Shown: in pieces, positions 31,925 through 42,257 of the stretch
Numbering within the stretch: position 1 is the first letter of the stretch
How the letters are laid out: every line of letters begins with the position of its first letter
Assembly (NCBI GenBank): GCA_016187925.1
Contig: JACPIS010000025.1
Coordinates: 123,531-187,530 of the forward strand
DNA length: 64,000 nt
Origin: Opitutia bacterium
Lineage (GTDB): Bacteria > Verrucomicrobiota > Verrucomicrobiia > Opitutales > Opitutaceae
Direction: 5' to 3'
Translations under genes and position numbers: made by a program
Notes under the pieces: generated by a model
What the model was told of the DNA's origin: nothing
The model's input: only the letters and a program-made list of their open reading frames with translations
Database searches by the model: none

Positions 31925-32548
31925 TCAGAGCGGGATGGGGACGAACGAGGGCGGGGCGTGGTCGAAGTAAACCATGCCACGCTGATCGCAAAACGGGCAG
32001 GGCATCTTGCCCGTGCCGGCACACATGAAGCACTTGCCGGTATCCGAGCAGGCGGGGCAAATATCGCCGCCGGGGAGATGGCCGGAGCCGTGGCACTCGG
32101 GGCATTTCCCGTCGTTGTGCCCGTCGCAGATGAGGCAGAATTTGAGGAACGAATCGTCGCAAATGGTGCAAGGGGTCTCAAGCGCGGGGCTGCGCCCGGC
32201 GGCGGCATGGAGGTTTTGATACTGCGACCAATGGCGGAGGATGAGATTGCTCCACTCGGTGCGGTGGGCGTCGAGGTGGCGCTGGCGGTAGGCGGCCATC
32301 TGGTCGGCGGCGGTCTGGCGGCGATCCAACTGCCGCTTTGTCCGTTCCAAGGTGGTGAGGCGGGCTGAGGCGAGGTGCTGCTCTGCGGCGGCTTGCTGGG
32401 CGCGGGTCACGAGATCGGGCCGGGGGGTGGCATGGGCGATAATCGCGGCGGGGGCGGGTTTGCTTGCGGGGGAGGCGAACGTGGCAAGTAGGTAGAGCAG
32501 GCCGATGAAGCAACCTACGGCGGCGAGGAGTTGGCGGAGTGTGATCAT
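31925..32548 (-). CDS. Membrane-anchored Cys-rich (DnaJ zinc-finger-like) protein
   Basis: Repeated CxxC: CTICDD, CLICDG, CPECHGSG, CPACSDTG, CFMCAGTG, CPFCDQRG after N-terminal TM. Confidence 0.65.
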   Translation of the reverse strand: MITLRQLLAAVGCFIGLLYLLATFASPASKPAPAAIIAHATPRPDLVTRAQQAAAEQHLASARLTTLERTKRQLDRRQTAADQMAAYRQRHLDAHRTEWSNLILRHWSQYQNLHAAAGRSPALETPCTICDDSFLKFCLICDGHNDGKCPECHGSGHLPGGDICPACSDTGKCFMCAGTGKMPCPFCDQRGMVYFDHAPPSFVPIPL

Positions 32549-33963
32549 CGGCGGTCGACGACGCGGATCACCTTACCTTTGATGCCTGCGGTCGCCAAGT
32601 TGTCGACCGAGGCGGAATCGAAGCTGATGATGCTCTTGGAGGTGGACTGGTTGTTCTCGTAGAGCAGGCCGTGCCCCAGGATGACGGAGCCCTTGATGTA
32701 TTGCGTCTGGTTGGCGCTCTTTTGCTCGATCTCGGCGTAGATCGGCGAGTAGACGACGCCGGAGATATTCACCGGCCCGTGGAAGTCGCAAATCGCGGTC
32801 TTGTACATGATGGCGGGCAGGTCGTCCTGAGCGGTGAAGTTGACGAAGCCCGCGGCGCTGATGTTCGCGTTTTTGGCCTGCCGCGCCGAGTTGGTGAAAG
32901 TGGCGGGGTAGCCGGTGGTGTAGGTGGTGGGGTCGCCGATGACCAGGCCGCTGAGGTCGGCCGGATTGATGCTCAGCGGGGTGGTGATCACGAGCTTCTC
33001 GGTGCCGGTCCAGCCAGTGGCGAAGTTCAGGACCAGGGTGCCCCGGATGTTGATGCCGGAGGGATAGCCGGCGGTGTCGAACTTCGGCAGCGTGCCGGAG
33101 TGCTCCACATCCACGGTAATGACGCCCTCCAGCACACCGCCGGGCGCGGCGGCCAGCGCGGCCTTGAATGCGGCGGTGTTGGCGTAGTGGGTGCCCATGA
33201 CATCGCTCACGGCCATGAAGCGGTCGAAGTTGAAGAGCTGGTCGGTGGAGCCGGGGTTGGTGTAGTCGGGGATCTGGTTGGGCGTGCCGAAATTGCCTTG
33301 GGAAATGTCAGCGGTCGGGATATGTGCGTTGGCGGACTGGTTGACGGTGCCGTTGGCGATGACACCGCCGTCGATGAAGGTCCGGTTGACGGTCGAGGCG
33401 TTCACGACGACGTTGCCGGCCTGGGCGTTGGACTTGGCGACGGCGGTGGAGGTGCTGCCCTGTGCGGTGCTGATGATGGCGGCACCCCAGCCGTAGATCA
33501 TGGTGAGGCGCAGGTTCACGGTCTTGGTCACGCTGCCAACGGTGGCGGTGCTGACAATGCGGGCGGTCGACGGAGAAGTGGCCCCTACGGGCAACCAGAC
33601 CTGCGTTTGCACGGACTGGTTGATGAAGGGAGTCGTGATGGTGCGCGTGTAGCAGTTTTCGTCAGCTGTGCTCAGGGTGCTGTCGAGCGTGTAGGGGAAG
33701 CTGGCGTCGGTGGTCAGCCCGAGCGGCACGTTGGACGGGCTGTTGGTGTAGGCGCGGTCGAGATCGCTCGCCGCGATGGAGCCGCCGCCATCAGCAAACT
33801 GGTAGGCGGTGGTGAGGCGTTTCCGCCCGCCGGCGACACCCACCTGTTGGGTCAGATACAACGCTACGCTGCCGATCACGGCGATCAGGGCCATGGCGAT
33901 CACGATATAGGCGATGATGGAGCCGCGGCGCGGATTGCGGGAGAGGTGGGGAGGGAGTTTCAT
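32545..33963 (-). CDS. PilX-like/pseudopilin-associated protein
   Basis: N-term RRGSIIAYIVIAMALIAVIGSVALYLTQQ; located with two pseudopilins. Confidence 0.55.
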   Translation of the reverse strand: MKLPPHLSRNPRRGSIIAYIVIAMALIAVIGSVALYLTQQVGVAGGRKRLTTAYQFADGGGSIAASDLDRAYTNSPSNVPLGLTTDASFPYTLDSTLSTADENCYTRTITTPFINQSVQTQVWLPVGATSPSTARIVSTATVGSVTKTVNLRLTMIYGWGAAIISTAQGSTSTAVAKSNAQAGNVVVNASTVNRTFIDGGVIANGTVNQSANAHIPTADISQGNFGTPNQIPDYTNPGSTDQLFNFDRFMAVSDVMGTHYANTAAFKAALAAAPGGVLEGVITVDVEHSGTLPKFDTAGYPSGINIRGTLVLNFATGWTGTEKLVITTPLSINPADLSGLVIGDPTTYTTGYPATFTNSARQAKNANISAAGFVNFTAQDDLPAIMYKTAICDFHGPVNISGVVYSPIYAEIEQKSANQTQYIKGSVILGHGLLYENNQSTSKSIISFDSASVDNLATAGIKGKVIRVVDRR

Positions 33964-33990
33964 GGTTAAAAGGGCAGCCGCCCGGGTGGG

Positions 33991-34566
33991 TCAGTTCAGG
34001 CGGGAGGCGCTGCTGATGATTTCCACGCGCTGACCGCGGGCGGAGTTGTCCCCGCCGCTGACGGCGAAGCTGAGGGAGACAGTCTTGGTGCTGGTGGCCG
34101 CGAAATAGTTTGCGCCACCGATTCTGCTGATGCGGCGGGCCAGCAACTGTGCGGTGGCCGTCGCCGTGGGTTTGTAGGACAGGGTGTTGTCCGTCAGTGT
34201 GGCGGGGTCGCTGTCGGCATCGGAGAACTGAAAGGTTTCCTGGTGGTCGGGGTCGTTGTAGAGATTGCCATCGCCGTCGGAGTCGGTGGTCGGATCATCG
34301 TCGATGTCGATGACGAGAGTGCCGCCGCTGTTCTGGACGGAGAAGCTGTGACAAAGGCGGGTGCGCTGCACGATGAGCGTGGCGGCGTTGCCCGCCTGTT
34401 GGTTATAGACGGCTTGGTTCGTCACGTTCAGCGCCGAGATGCCGGCGTAGCGCATATAAGTGAGAAATCCGACGGTGACGAACGATACGATGGTCGCCGA
34501 CACCATCAGCTCGACGAGGCTGAAGGCGGATGCGCCGGCGCGGCGGAAGTCGGGGCGGAGTGTCAT
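33991..34566 (-). CDS. Type IV pilin-like/pseudopilin (PilW-like)
   Basis: GASAFSLVELMVSATIVSFVTVGFLTY prepilin signature. Confidence 0.8.
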   Translation of the reverse strand: MTLRPDFRRAGASAFSLVELMVSATIVSFVTVGFLTYMRYAGISALNVTNQAVYNQQAGNAATLIVQRTRLCHSFSVQNSGGTLVIDIDDDPTTDSDGDGNLYNDPDHQETFQFSDADSDPATLTDNTLSYKPTATATAQLLARRISRIGGANYFAATSTKTVSLSFAVSGGDNSARGQRVEIISSASRLN

Positions 34567-35060
34567 CAGCTCAATCTCGCGTTGGCGACCGAGTGCTCGT
34601 TGATCACGGTCTGGGTGGTGATGGTGACGGGCTTGTTCTGGTAAGTGTAGGTGGCCACGACGGTGACCAGATGCCCGCTGGAAACGACCGAGACGGTGCT
34701 GGTGAGAGTGACGTTCACCACGATGGAGCCGCCGCCTTCGCTGAGGGTGATCGGTACGGTGTCCGTGACCGTGTTGGCCGTGGAGAGAAACGGGGCCGCG
34801 GGCGGCGCGTAGTTCTGCGCGCGGAACCACTCCTGCTTGCTCTCGACCAAGGCGAGAGCCGAGTTGTAGACGCCCTGCCGCCGGGCGGTGCCGTGCATGG
34901 TGGTGAGGGCGGAGAGGCCGCCGATCAACAACAGGCTGAAGAGGGTGAGCGCGATGACGACCTCCACGAGGGAGAGGCCGCGCTGGAGGCGGGGCACAGG
35001 CAACAAGCAGGGCGCGACGTGGGCCGCGCGTGGATAAGCAGGGCTGGCTGGATGGCTCAC
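34566..35060 (-). CDS. Type IV pilin-like/pseudopilin (PilV-like)
   Basis: QRGLSLVEVVIALTLFSLLLIGGLSAL prepilin signature; TGATG overlap with the next gene. Confidence 0.8.
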   Translation of the reverse strand: MSHPASPAYPRAAHVAPCLLPVPRLQRGLSLVEVVIALTLFSLLLIGGLSALTTMHGTARRQGVYNSALALVESKQEWFRAQNYAPPAAPFLSTANTVTDTVPITLSEGGGSIVVNVTLTSTVSVVSSGHLVTVVATYTYQNKPVTITTQTVINEHSVANARLS

Positions 35061-35158
35061 GATGGCTTCATCCTACGGCGATCGGCGCAATCGCGACAGA
35101 GTCGGGCGACTCCCGAAAACGGGTGGTGTGCTCAGGCCCGAAATTACCTACTCATTCC

Positions 35159-35839
35159 CTATTCAGGCCGGGTAGGGCGATTGTTCAGATACAATGCCGT
35201 GGCCTGCGAACGGCGTTCGATGCCGAGTTTCTGGAACATATTGGCGATGTAATTCTTCACGGTGTTGGTGCTCAGGCCCAGGAGATCGGCGATTTCCTTG
35301 TTGGTGTGCCCTTCGGCCATGGCGGCGAGGACGCGCCGTTCCTGCGGGGAGAGCGAGGCGAGGGCCGAAGGGGTGTCCGACCGCGTTTGATTCTGGCGGA
35401 TGATGTCGAGCACCCGCATGGCGATGTCTCCGGTAAACACCGGGCGTCCGGCGAAGCCGTCTTCGATGGCCTGGATCAGCGTGGCCGGGTGGATTTCCTT
35501 GAGCAGGTAACCCTGTGCTCCGGCGATCACCGAATCGTAGATGGAGCGGTCGTCGGTGGATGACGTGAGCACGATCACGCAGGTCGCGGGGAGCAGCTCG
35601 CGGAGCTTGCGGCAGGTGTTGAGGCCGCTGTCGTCGGGCAGGCGCAGGTCGAGCAGCACCACGTCGGGGCGCAGCCGTTGCGCCTCGGCCACGGCGCTGA
35701 AGGCGGTGTCGGCCTCGCCGACAATCTGCAGGTGTTCCGAGGTGGGTTCGCTTTCGATGGCGGCGCGGATGCCGTGTCGGACGAGGGGGCTGTCGTCAAC
35801 GATAAGGATGCTGATGGTGGCGGCGGCGGCGGCGGTCAT
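35159..35839 (-). CDS. NarL/LuxR-type response regulator
   Basis: ILIVDDSPLVRHGIRAAIE...VVLLDLRLPDDSG and HTH LSPQERRVLAAMAEGHTNKEIADLLGLSTNTVKNYIANMFQKLGI. Confidence 0.93.
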   Translation of the reverse strand: MTAAAAATISILIVDDSPLVRHGIRAAIESEPTSEHLQIVGEADTAFSAVAEAQRLRPDVVLLDLRLPDDSGLNTCRKLRELLPATCVIVLTSSTDDRSIYDSVIAGAQGYLLKEIHPATLIQAIEDGFAGRPVFTGDIAMRVLDIIRQNQTRSDTPSALASLSPQERRVLAAMAEGHTNKEIADLLGLSTNTVKNYIANMFQKLGIERRSQATALYLNNRPTRPE

Positions 35840-37413
35840 GGGGGGAGCTTGTTGGAGGACAGTTTGAGATTGATGCGGGTTCCCCGGTTGGGGCTGGAGT
35901 CGATCTCGAGACGGCCGCCGAGCGCGACGGCCCGCTCGCCGAGGTTGCCGAGGCCGCGGCCGCCCGGCCTGACGGTCTCGGGGTCGAAGCCGCGACCGTC
36001 GTCGCCCACGGTGAGGGTCGAGCCCTCCGGGGTGCGTTGCCACGAGACGGAGAGGCGCGACGGCCGGCCGTGCCGCAGGGCATTGCTGATCGCTTCGCGG
36101 ACGAACTGCAGGGCCTGGCTGCGAAGCAGCGGAGCGTGGTCGGCCACGAGGGTCTCGTCGATGTCGAGCTCGGTGACCACGGGGCCCGGCCCGTGGAGCA
36201 ATTGGATGAGCCGCGCCACGGCCTCGCCGAAGGAAGTGTCGAGCGGCTTCGGATCGGCGCGTTCGACGTGGCTGCGCAACTCGAGGATGATCCGGTTCAG
36301 TTCGCTCCGGGTTTCGTCCAGGAGCTTTTGCGCCGCGGGAAGATCGCGGTTCATGATCGACTGGATGCTGCTGAGCGCCATGCCGGCGCCGTAGATGCCC
36401 TGGATCGCACCGTCGTGGAGTTCGCGGCCGAGCCGGGCCCGCTCCTCGAGGTTGAGCGCGAGCAGTTCGCGGTCGCGCAGCGAGGATTGCACGAGGCGGG
36501 CCAGCTGGCCGAATTCATCGCGATGATGCAACAGCGGGGCGAGCGGCGCCGGATCGTCCATCGCGAGGCTTTTCCGCACGAGCGAGAACGGCCGGAGGAT
36601 CCAGTAGTGCAGCAGCACGCCCAGCAGCAGGAGCATGCCCACGCTGTTGAGGACGAAGAGGACGACCTCCAGACGCTCCTGCGCGGGATCCTCCGCCAAC
36701 GGATTCACCACGCGGTAATCCAGCCCGGCGATGGGCTGGCCGCGCTGGTCGAGCAGCGGCAGCCACGCCTCCAATTCTTCGGGCCGCGTACGGCCGGCCT
36801 GGTACTTCGCCGGAGTCAGGACGATCTGGCCCTGGCCGGCGTCGGCGAGGTCCTCCAGCATGGGCTGGCCCCAGCGTTTGGCGGCGAGCAGCCATCCGGC
36901 GGCCGGACTGCGCCGGTCCAGATCGGACGCGGGCAGGATGGGCATGCCTTGGATCTGATAAAGCCCGTCGCCGAGCATCGCGAAGAAACTGAAATGGTCG
37001 TTCGTCTGGAAATGCGCGGACAATTCATCCACCGGCACGGGGGCGCTGCCCAGGGCGGAGTCGGTCGGTCGGTTCAGGCCGTAGACGACCGCCCCGTCGC
37101 GGTTGAGCACCCACACAGCATCGATGCGGTAAATGTCGAGGCGGCTCTTGATGGATTTGTCGGCCCATGCCGGGTCGTGATTGGTGAGAAATTCCACCAT
37201 GCCGCTGCGGGTGGCGTAATTGCGCAGATAGCGGTAGGTCGGTCGCGAAGTCGTGCTGACCAACCGCTGCAGCCGGAGCGAGAGATCCGCCTCGCGTTTT
37301 TGCTGCGCGAGCACGTCCTCGTTTTTTTGGATGTCTTCGAAAAACAGAAAGGTCCCCAGAAAGACCAGGCTGAGCAACGAAAGCAGCGCTAGGATTCGGA
37401 GTCGGATGGTCAT
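35836..37413 (-). CDS. NarL-family sensor histidine kinase
   Basis: HisKA_3-type ERARLGRELHDGAIQGIYGAGMAL and ATPase VREAISNALRHGRPSRLSVS...DDGRGFDPE. Confidence 0.92.
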   Translation of the reverse strand: MTIRLRILALLSLLSLVFLGTFLFFEDIQKNEDVLAQQKREADLSLRLQRLVSTTSRPTYRYLRNYATRSGMVEFLTNHDPAWADKSIKSRLDIYRIDAVWVLNRDGAVVYGLNRPTDSALGSAPVPVDELSAHFQTNDHFSFFAMLGDGLYQIQGMPILPASDLDRRSPAAGWLLAAKRWGQPMLEDLADAGQGQIVLTPAKYQAGRTRPEELEAWLPLLDQRGQPIAGLDYRVVNPLAEDPAQERLEVVLFVLNSVGMLLLLGVLLHYWILRPFSLVRKSLAMDDPAPLAPLLHHRDEFGQLARLVQSSLRDRELLALNLEERARLGRELHDGAIQGIYGAGMALSSIQSIMNRDLPAAQKLLDETRSELNRIILELRSHVERADPKPLDTSFGEAVARLIQLLHGPGPVVTELDIDETLVADHAPLLRSQALQFVREAISNALRHGRPSRLSVSWQRTPEGSTLTVGDDGRGFDPETVRPGGRGLGNLGERAVALGGRLEIDSSPNRGTRINLKLSSNKLPP

Positions 37414-37562
37414 GAACTCGCCACTCGGCGGGCGTCAAGGTAGGTCTGGATGGCTCTAGACAGGCAACATCAATTACTCAGCATATATTGAGGCGACAAG
37501 GCCCCTCCATTAGCCGGTGAGTCCGCCAGTCTGCCGCCCTGCCCTGCAGAACCGCTTGCAGG

Positions 37563-39053
37563 TCAGAATAATCCCAACAGCAGCGACGGCCAGAGGCCCA
37601 ACAGCAGCGACGGCCAGAGGCCGAACAGCACGAGCAGGCCCGCCGACACGAAGAGCGAAAGCGCCGCCAGCGGCGGCACCGGGATCCGCGCGGCACCATC
37701 CTTCGGCGCCGCGACCAGCGCCTGCTTCAGCACGACGAGATAGTAATACAGGGCCACGGCGCTGAGAAGAATGGCGAGGATCGCCAGCCAGCCCGCGGGA
37801 CCGGCCAGCCCGCCGAGCCGGAGCGCGGCGGCGAAGACGGAGAACTTGCCGAAGAAACCCGCCAGCGGCGGCACGCCCGCGAGCGACAGGATGAACACCG
37901 CGAGGCAGCCCGCGAGAAACGGCGAGCGCCGGTGCAACCCGGCGAGATCGGTGATCTGCTGGCAGCTGCCCGCGCGGTCGACCACGGCGATGACGCCGAA
38001 CGCGCCGACCGTCGCGAGACCGTAGGTGGCGGCGTAGTAGAAGAGCGGACCCGGGCCGGTGCGGCCCGCCGCGATCACGCCGAGCAGCAGCGCGCCAGCG
38101 TGGGCGATGGCGGAGTAGGCGAGCAGGCGGCGGACGTTCGTCTGGGCCAGCGCGCCGATGTTGCCGAGCAGCAGCGAGGCGGCGGCGATGAAGGCCACGA
38201 CCGGCGCCCAGCCGACCATGAGCGGCAGGTGCGCGGCGCTGCCGGCGGCCAGCCCGAGGCCGGTCCAGAGCAGGCGCGAGAAAAGCACGAAGCCCGCGAG
38301 TTTCGAGGCCGAGGCGATGAGCGCGGCGGACGGAGCGGGCGCGCCCTCGTAGGCGTCGGGCGCCCAGAGATGGAACGGCGCGGCGGCGGCTTTGAAGCCG
38401 AAGGCGACGAGCACCATCACGAGCGCCACCACCAGCAACGGGCTCACGCCCATGCCGGCGAGCCGCTCGGCGATCTCGGGGAAGTCGAGCGAGCCGGTCA
38501 GCCCGTAGAGCAGGCTGAAACCAAAGAGCATGAACGCCGCGGACATGCCGCCGAAGAGAAAATATTTCAACGCGGCCTCGGCCGACTTCGGACTGGTCTT
38601 CGCGAAGCCCGCCAGGATGTAGAGCGAGAGGCTGGCCAGCTCGACCGCGAGGAAGGCGACGAGCAACTGCTGCGCCCCCGCCATGAGCGTGAAGCCCGCC
38701 GTCGCGAACAGGAGCACGGCGACGTATTCGGCCGGGTGCCGCACCGGCTTCGCGGCGGGCAGCAAGCCGAGCGTAATCCACGCGAGACCCAGCACGCCGA
38801 GCCGGGTGGCGCGCGTGAGGCTGTCGAGCATCAGCACGCCGCCGAAGACATGGCCGGTCGCGCCGGCCGCCACGGTGCCGTAGAGTGCCGCGAGAAGCGC
38901 GACCTGCCCGGCCAGCGCGCTGCCGCGGAGGCGTTGCTCGGCGGAGCGGTTCTTGCCGCCAAAGAGATCGAGGCCGAGCACCACCAGCGCGCCGAGCGCG
39001 AGGGCGGTCTCAGGCAACAGGGCCCGGAAGAGTTCGGCGTAGTTCAAATTCAT
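37563..39053 (-). CDS. nuoN: NADH-quinone oxidoreductase subunit N
   Basis: Proton-pump family ORF; last gene of nuo operon; KYFLFGGMSAAFMLFGFSLLYGLTGS. Confidence 0.93.
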   Translation of the reverse strand: MNLNYAELFRALLPETALALGALVVLGLDLFGGKNRSAEQRLRGSALAGQVALLAALYGTVAAGATGHVFGGVLMLDSLTRATRLGVLGLAWITLGLLPAAKPVRHPAEYVAVLLFATAGFTLMAGAQQLLVAFLAVELASLSLYILAGFAKTSPKSAEAALKYFLFGGMSAAFMLFGFSLLYGLTGSLDFPEIAERLAGMGVSPLLVVALVMVLVAFGFKAAAAPFHLWAPDAYEGAPAPSAALIASASKLAGFVLFSRLLWTGLGLAAGSAAHLPLMVGWAPVVAFIAAASLLLGNIGALAQTNVRRLLAYSAIAHAGALLLGVIAAGRTGPGPLFYYAATYGLATVGAFGVIAVVDRAGSCQQITDLAGLHRRSPFLAGCLAVFILSLAGVPPLAGFFGKFSVFAAALRLGGLAGPAGWLAILAILLSAVALYYYLVVLKQALVAAPKDGAARIPVPPLAALSLFVSAGLLVLFGLWPSLLLGLWPSLLLGLF

Positions 39054-40597
39054 GGCGTGCCTCCCTTCAGCGCCGCCTGGAAGAGCGGCGACTCGAGCGC
39101 CGGCTGGATCCAGCGCAGCAGCGAGTCGGGGTTGAGGCCGATGTAGACCGTCGCGGCGATCAGCAGCAGCGCTCCGGCCTTCTCGGGCCAGGTGATGGGC
39201 GGCAGCGGATGCGCGTGGAGCGGATCGGGGTAGGGCGCGACCGCTGGGCGCGCCGCAGAGTGGAGCGCGTTGGGGTCAACGCGCTCCGTCTTGCCGAAGA
39301 ACGAGACTTGGATGGCGCGCAGCGTGAAAGCCGCGGCGACCAGCACGCCGGTGGCGGCGACCAGAGCCCAGAGCGGCGAAGTTTTCCACACGCCGATGAG
39401 GATCGTCAGCTCGGCGGGGAAGCCGCTGAAGCCCGGCAGGCCCATCGAGGCGAGGCCGGCGATGACGAACACCACCGCGGCGAACGGCAGCAGGCGGTGG
39501 AGCGGCAGCGCGCGCAGGTCGGCCATCTGCCGGGTGTGCGTGCGCTCGTAGACAATGCGGCCGACGACGGCGAACAGCAGGCCGGCGATCACGCCGTGCG
39601 AAAACATCTGCAGCACCGCGCCGCTCACGGCCACGGGATTGGCGGCGGCGAGGCCGAGCAGCACGAAGCCCATGTGGCTCACGCTCGAGTAGCCGATGAC
39701 GAACTTGAAGTCCTCCTGCACCAGCGCCACGAGGCCGGCGTAGATGATGCCGATGATGGCCAACCAGGCGATAACCGGAGCGAAGTAAGCGAGGCCGACC
39801 GGAAACGTCGCCATCGCGACGCGCAGGCAGCCGTAGGCGCCGAGCTTCATGACGACGCCGGCGAGCAACATCGAGGCAGCGGTCGGCGCCGCGACGTGGC
39901 CGGTGGGTGCCCACGTGTGGAAGGGGAACAGGCCCGCCAGCACCGCGAAGCCCAGGAAGACCAGCGCGAACATGCCGAGCTGCTGGCCGCGGGTGAAGTT
40001 CACCGCGCTGGCCGCGAGGTCGCCGAGCGCGAAGCTGTGGCCGCCGCCCGCCGCGTAGGCCCAGAGCAGACCGGCGAGCACGAGCGCACTGCCCGCGAAC
40101 GAGTAGAGCACGAGTTTCATCGCGCCGTATTCGCGGTTGGTGGAGCCCCAGTTCGCGATGAGGAAATACTTCGGGACGATCGCGATCTCGTAGAACACGA
40201 AGAGCACGAACGCGTCGGCGCTCATGAACACGCCGTAAACGCCGCCGATGAGCGCGAGGTAGAGACCGAAGAACTCGCCGACGCGTTCCTCGATGTTCCA
40301 GGAGAACAACACGCCGGCCGTCGCGGCCAGGCCGGTGAGCACGAGCAGCGTCAGGCTGATGCCGTCGACCGCGAGATGATAGCGGATGCCCATCTCGGCG
40401 ATCCACGGTGCGTCGACGAGCGTCTGCAGGCCGGCTTGCGGCACGAAACCGACGGCCGCCCACAGCGTGAGGCCCCACGCGGTCAGCGCGGTCACGAGCG
40501 CGACGACGCGCGCGGCCACGGCGGAACGCGACCCGACGACCAGCGCGAGCAGGGCGCCGGTGAAGGTCACGTAGATGGTGCAGGGCAGGGCGGTCAT
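39050..40597 (-). CDS. nuoM: NADH-quinone oxidoreductase subunit M, copy 2
   Basis: YHLAVDGISLTLLVLTGL, FVFYEIAIVPKYFLIANWG, KLVLYSFAGSALVL; ATGA overlap with nuoN. Confidence 0.92.
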   Translation of the reverse strand: MTALPCTIYVTFTGALLALVVGSRSAVAARVVALVTALTAWGLTLWAAVGFVPQAGLQTLVDAPWIAEMGIRYHLAVDGISLTLLVLTGLAATAGVLFSWNIEERVGEFFGLYLALIGGVYGVFMSADAFVLFVFYEIAIVPKYFLIANWGSTNREYGAMKLVLYSFAGSALVLAGLLWAYAAGGGHSFALGDLAASAVNFTRGQQLGMFALVFLGFAVLAGLFPFHTWAPTGHVAAPTAASMLLAGVVMKLGAYGCLRVAMATFPVGLAYFAPVIAWLAIIGIIYAGLVALVQEDFKFVIGYSSVSHMGFVLLGLAAANPVAVSGAVLQMFSHGVIAGLLFAVVGRIVYERTHTRQMADLRALPLHRLLPFAAVVFVIAGLASMGLPGFSGFPAELTILIGVWKTSPLWALVAATGVLVAAAFTLRAIQVSFFGKTERVDPNALHSAARPAVAPYPDPLHAHPLPPITWPEKAGALLLIAATVYIGLNPDSLLRWIQPALESPLFQAALKGGTP

Positions 40598-40737
40598 GAG
40601 TGAGCGGTAAGCAGTAAGCCGTAAGCCGTAGGCGCAGTGCGCTGGGCGGCTGCTGAAGCGTGCAGCGGCAGAAGTGCCGCGGACTGGCGCGGCATGGCAG
40701 GCTTAAAGCCTAAAGTTTTTCGCTGGTCACTTTTCAT
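40594..40737 (-). other. Junction-spanning spacer ORF (47 codons) between nuoM copy 1 and copy 2
   Basis: Starts in ATGA overlap with nuoM1 stop; ends in ATGA overlap with nuoM2 start. Confidence 0.5.
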
Positions 40738-42257
40738 GGCAGATTCGCGACCCACGCGGTCACGAGCGGGTTGATGAGGCCGGCGAGCAGCTGCGGCACG
40801 ATGCCGAGGATGAACATCAGGGCGACGAGCGGCAGCAGCGTGACGACCTCGGTGGCGTCGAGGTCGCGGAACTTCACCCCGGCGCCGTTCGCCGGGCCGT
40901 GGAAGACGCGTTGCCAGAAGGTCAGCAGGAAGAGCGCGGTGGCCAGCAGGCCGAGGCAGGCGACTCCCGCGGCCCACGGTGCGAGGCCGAACACGCCGCG
41001 GAAGATCAGGAACTCGCCCACGAAGCCGTTGAGGCCCGGCAGGCCGAGCGAGGAGAACAGCGCGATGCCGCACAGCCCGGCGAAGACCGGGGCGGCCGTG
41101 CGCACGCCGCCGAAGTCATTCAGGCCGCGCCGGCCGTGGGCGCGGCTTTCCAGCACGCCGACGCCGAAGAACAGCGCGGCGGCGGACAGGCCGTGGTTGA
41201 ACAGCTGGAGGATCGTGCCGCTGAGCGCCGCGGTGGCGGACTCGCTGCCGGGGCGCGCCGTGGCGGTGACGGCGAAGAGCGCGAGCAGGCAGTAGCTCAG
41301 GTGGTTGACGGACGAGTAGGCGACCATGCGCTTGAGGTCGGTCTGGCGCAGCGCCGCGTAGGCGCCGAACACCACGCCGCCCAGCGCGAGCCAGAGCAGG
41401 CAGGGCGCGGCCGCGTGCAGCGGCGCGGGGAAGAGCGGCCAAAGGATGCGCAGGAAACCGTAGACGCCCATCTTCGACATCACGCCGGTGAGGAACATCG
41501 ACGTGCCGGTCGGCGCCTCGGCGTAGGCCGAAGGCAGCCAGGTGTGGAAGGGGAAGAGCGGCACCTTGACGGCGAGCCCGAGCAGCACGCCGAGGAAGAC
41601 CGCCTGCGGCCAGATGCCGCCGAGCCCCGCGAGCTGGCCGGCCAGCGTGCCCTCGCGGGCAAGCGCGGCCAGTTGGAGGAAGTCGAACGTGCCGGTGGCG
41701 GCGTAGAGCGCCGCGAAGCCCAGCAGCATGAACGCGCTGCCGCCGATGGTGTAGATGACGAACTGGTAGGCCGCGGCCGTCGCGTCCTTGCCGCCCCACA
41801 ATTTGATGAGGAAGAACGCCGGCACGAGGCTCAGCTCCCAGAAGATGAACCACGGGAAGAAATCCAGCGCGAGGAACACGCCGAGCGCGGCGCCCTGCAG
41901 CAGGAGGAAGAGCGCGGCGTGCAGCGCGGGCTGGCTCGCCTGCTTGCCGGTGCCGAAGAGCGCGACCGGGGCGATGATGCCGGTGAGCAACACCAGCACG
42001 AGGCTGAGGCCGTCGAGCCCGAGGTGATAGTTGACGTGCAGCGTCGAGATCCACGCGTGGTGCTCGACGAACTGCGGCGCGACGGCCGCGGGGTCGAAGT
42101 TGCAGAGCACCGTCGTGCCGAGCACGAGCGTCGAGAGGCTGAAGAACAGCGCGATGGTCCGGCTCAGTCCGGGCGCCAGCCGCGGCAGCGCGAAAAGCAG
42201 CACGGCGCCGGCCATGGGCGTGAAGACGAGCAGCGAGAGGAGCGGCAGGGAGTTCAT
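40734..42257 (-). CDS. nuoM: NADH-quinone oxidoreductase subunit M, copy 1
   Basis: MNSLPLLSLLVFTPMAG; YHLGLDGLSLVLVLLTGI; FIFWELSLVPAFFLIKLWGG. Confidence 0.92.
   Translation of the reverse strand: MNSLPLLSLLVFTPMAGAVLLFALPRLAPGLSRTIALFFSLSTLVLGTTVLCNFDPAAVAPQFVEHHAWISTLHVNYHLGLDGLSLVLVLLTGIIAPVALFGTGKQASQPALHAALFLLLQGAALGVFLALDFFPWFIFWELSLVPAFFLIKLWGGKDATAAAYQFVIYTIGGSAFMLLGFAALYAATGTFDFLQLAALAREGTLAGQLAGLGGIWPQAVFLGVLLGLAVKVPLFPFHTWLPSAYAEAPTGTSMFLTGVMSKMGVYGFLRILWPLFPAPLHAAAPCLLWLALGGVVFGAYAALRQTDLKRMVAYSSVNHLSYCLLALFAVTATARPGSESATAALSGTILQLFNHGLSAAALFFGVGVLESRAHGRRGLNDFGGVRTAAPVFAGLCGIALFSSLGLPGLNGFVGEFLIFRGVFGLAPWAAGVACLGLLATALFLLTFWQRVFHGPANGAGVKFRDLDATEVVTLLPLVALMFILGIVPQLLAGLINPLVTAWVANLP

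Noticed and set aside
38885-40603. 572-aa + strand ORF over nuoM copy 2
   Set aside because: Antisense artefact in a high-GC gene.
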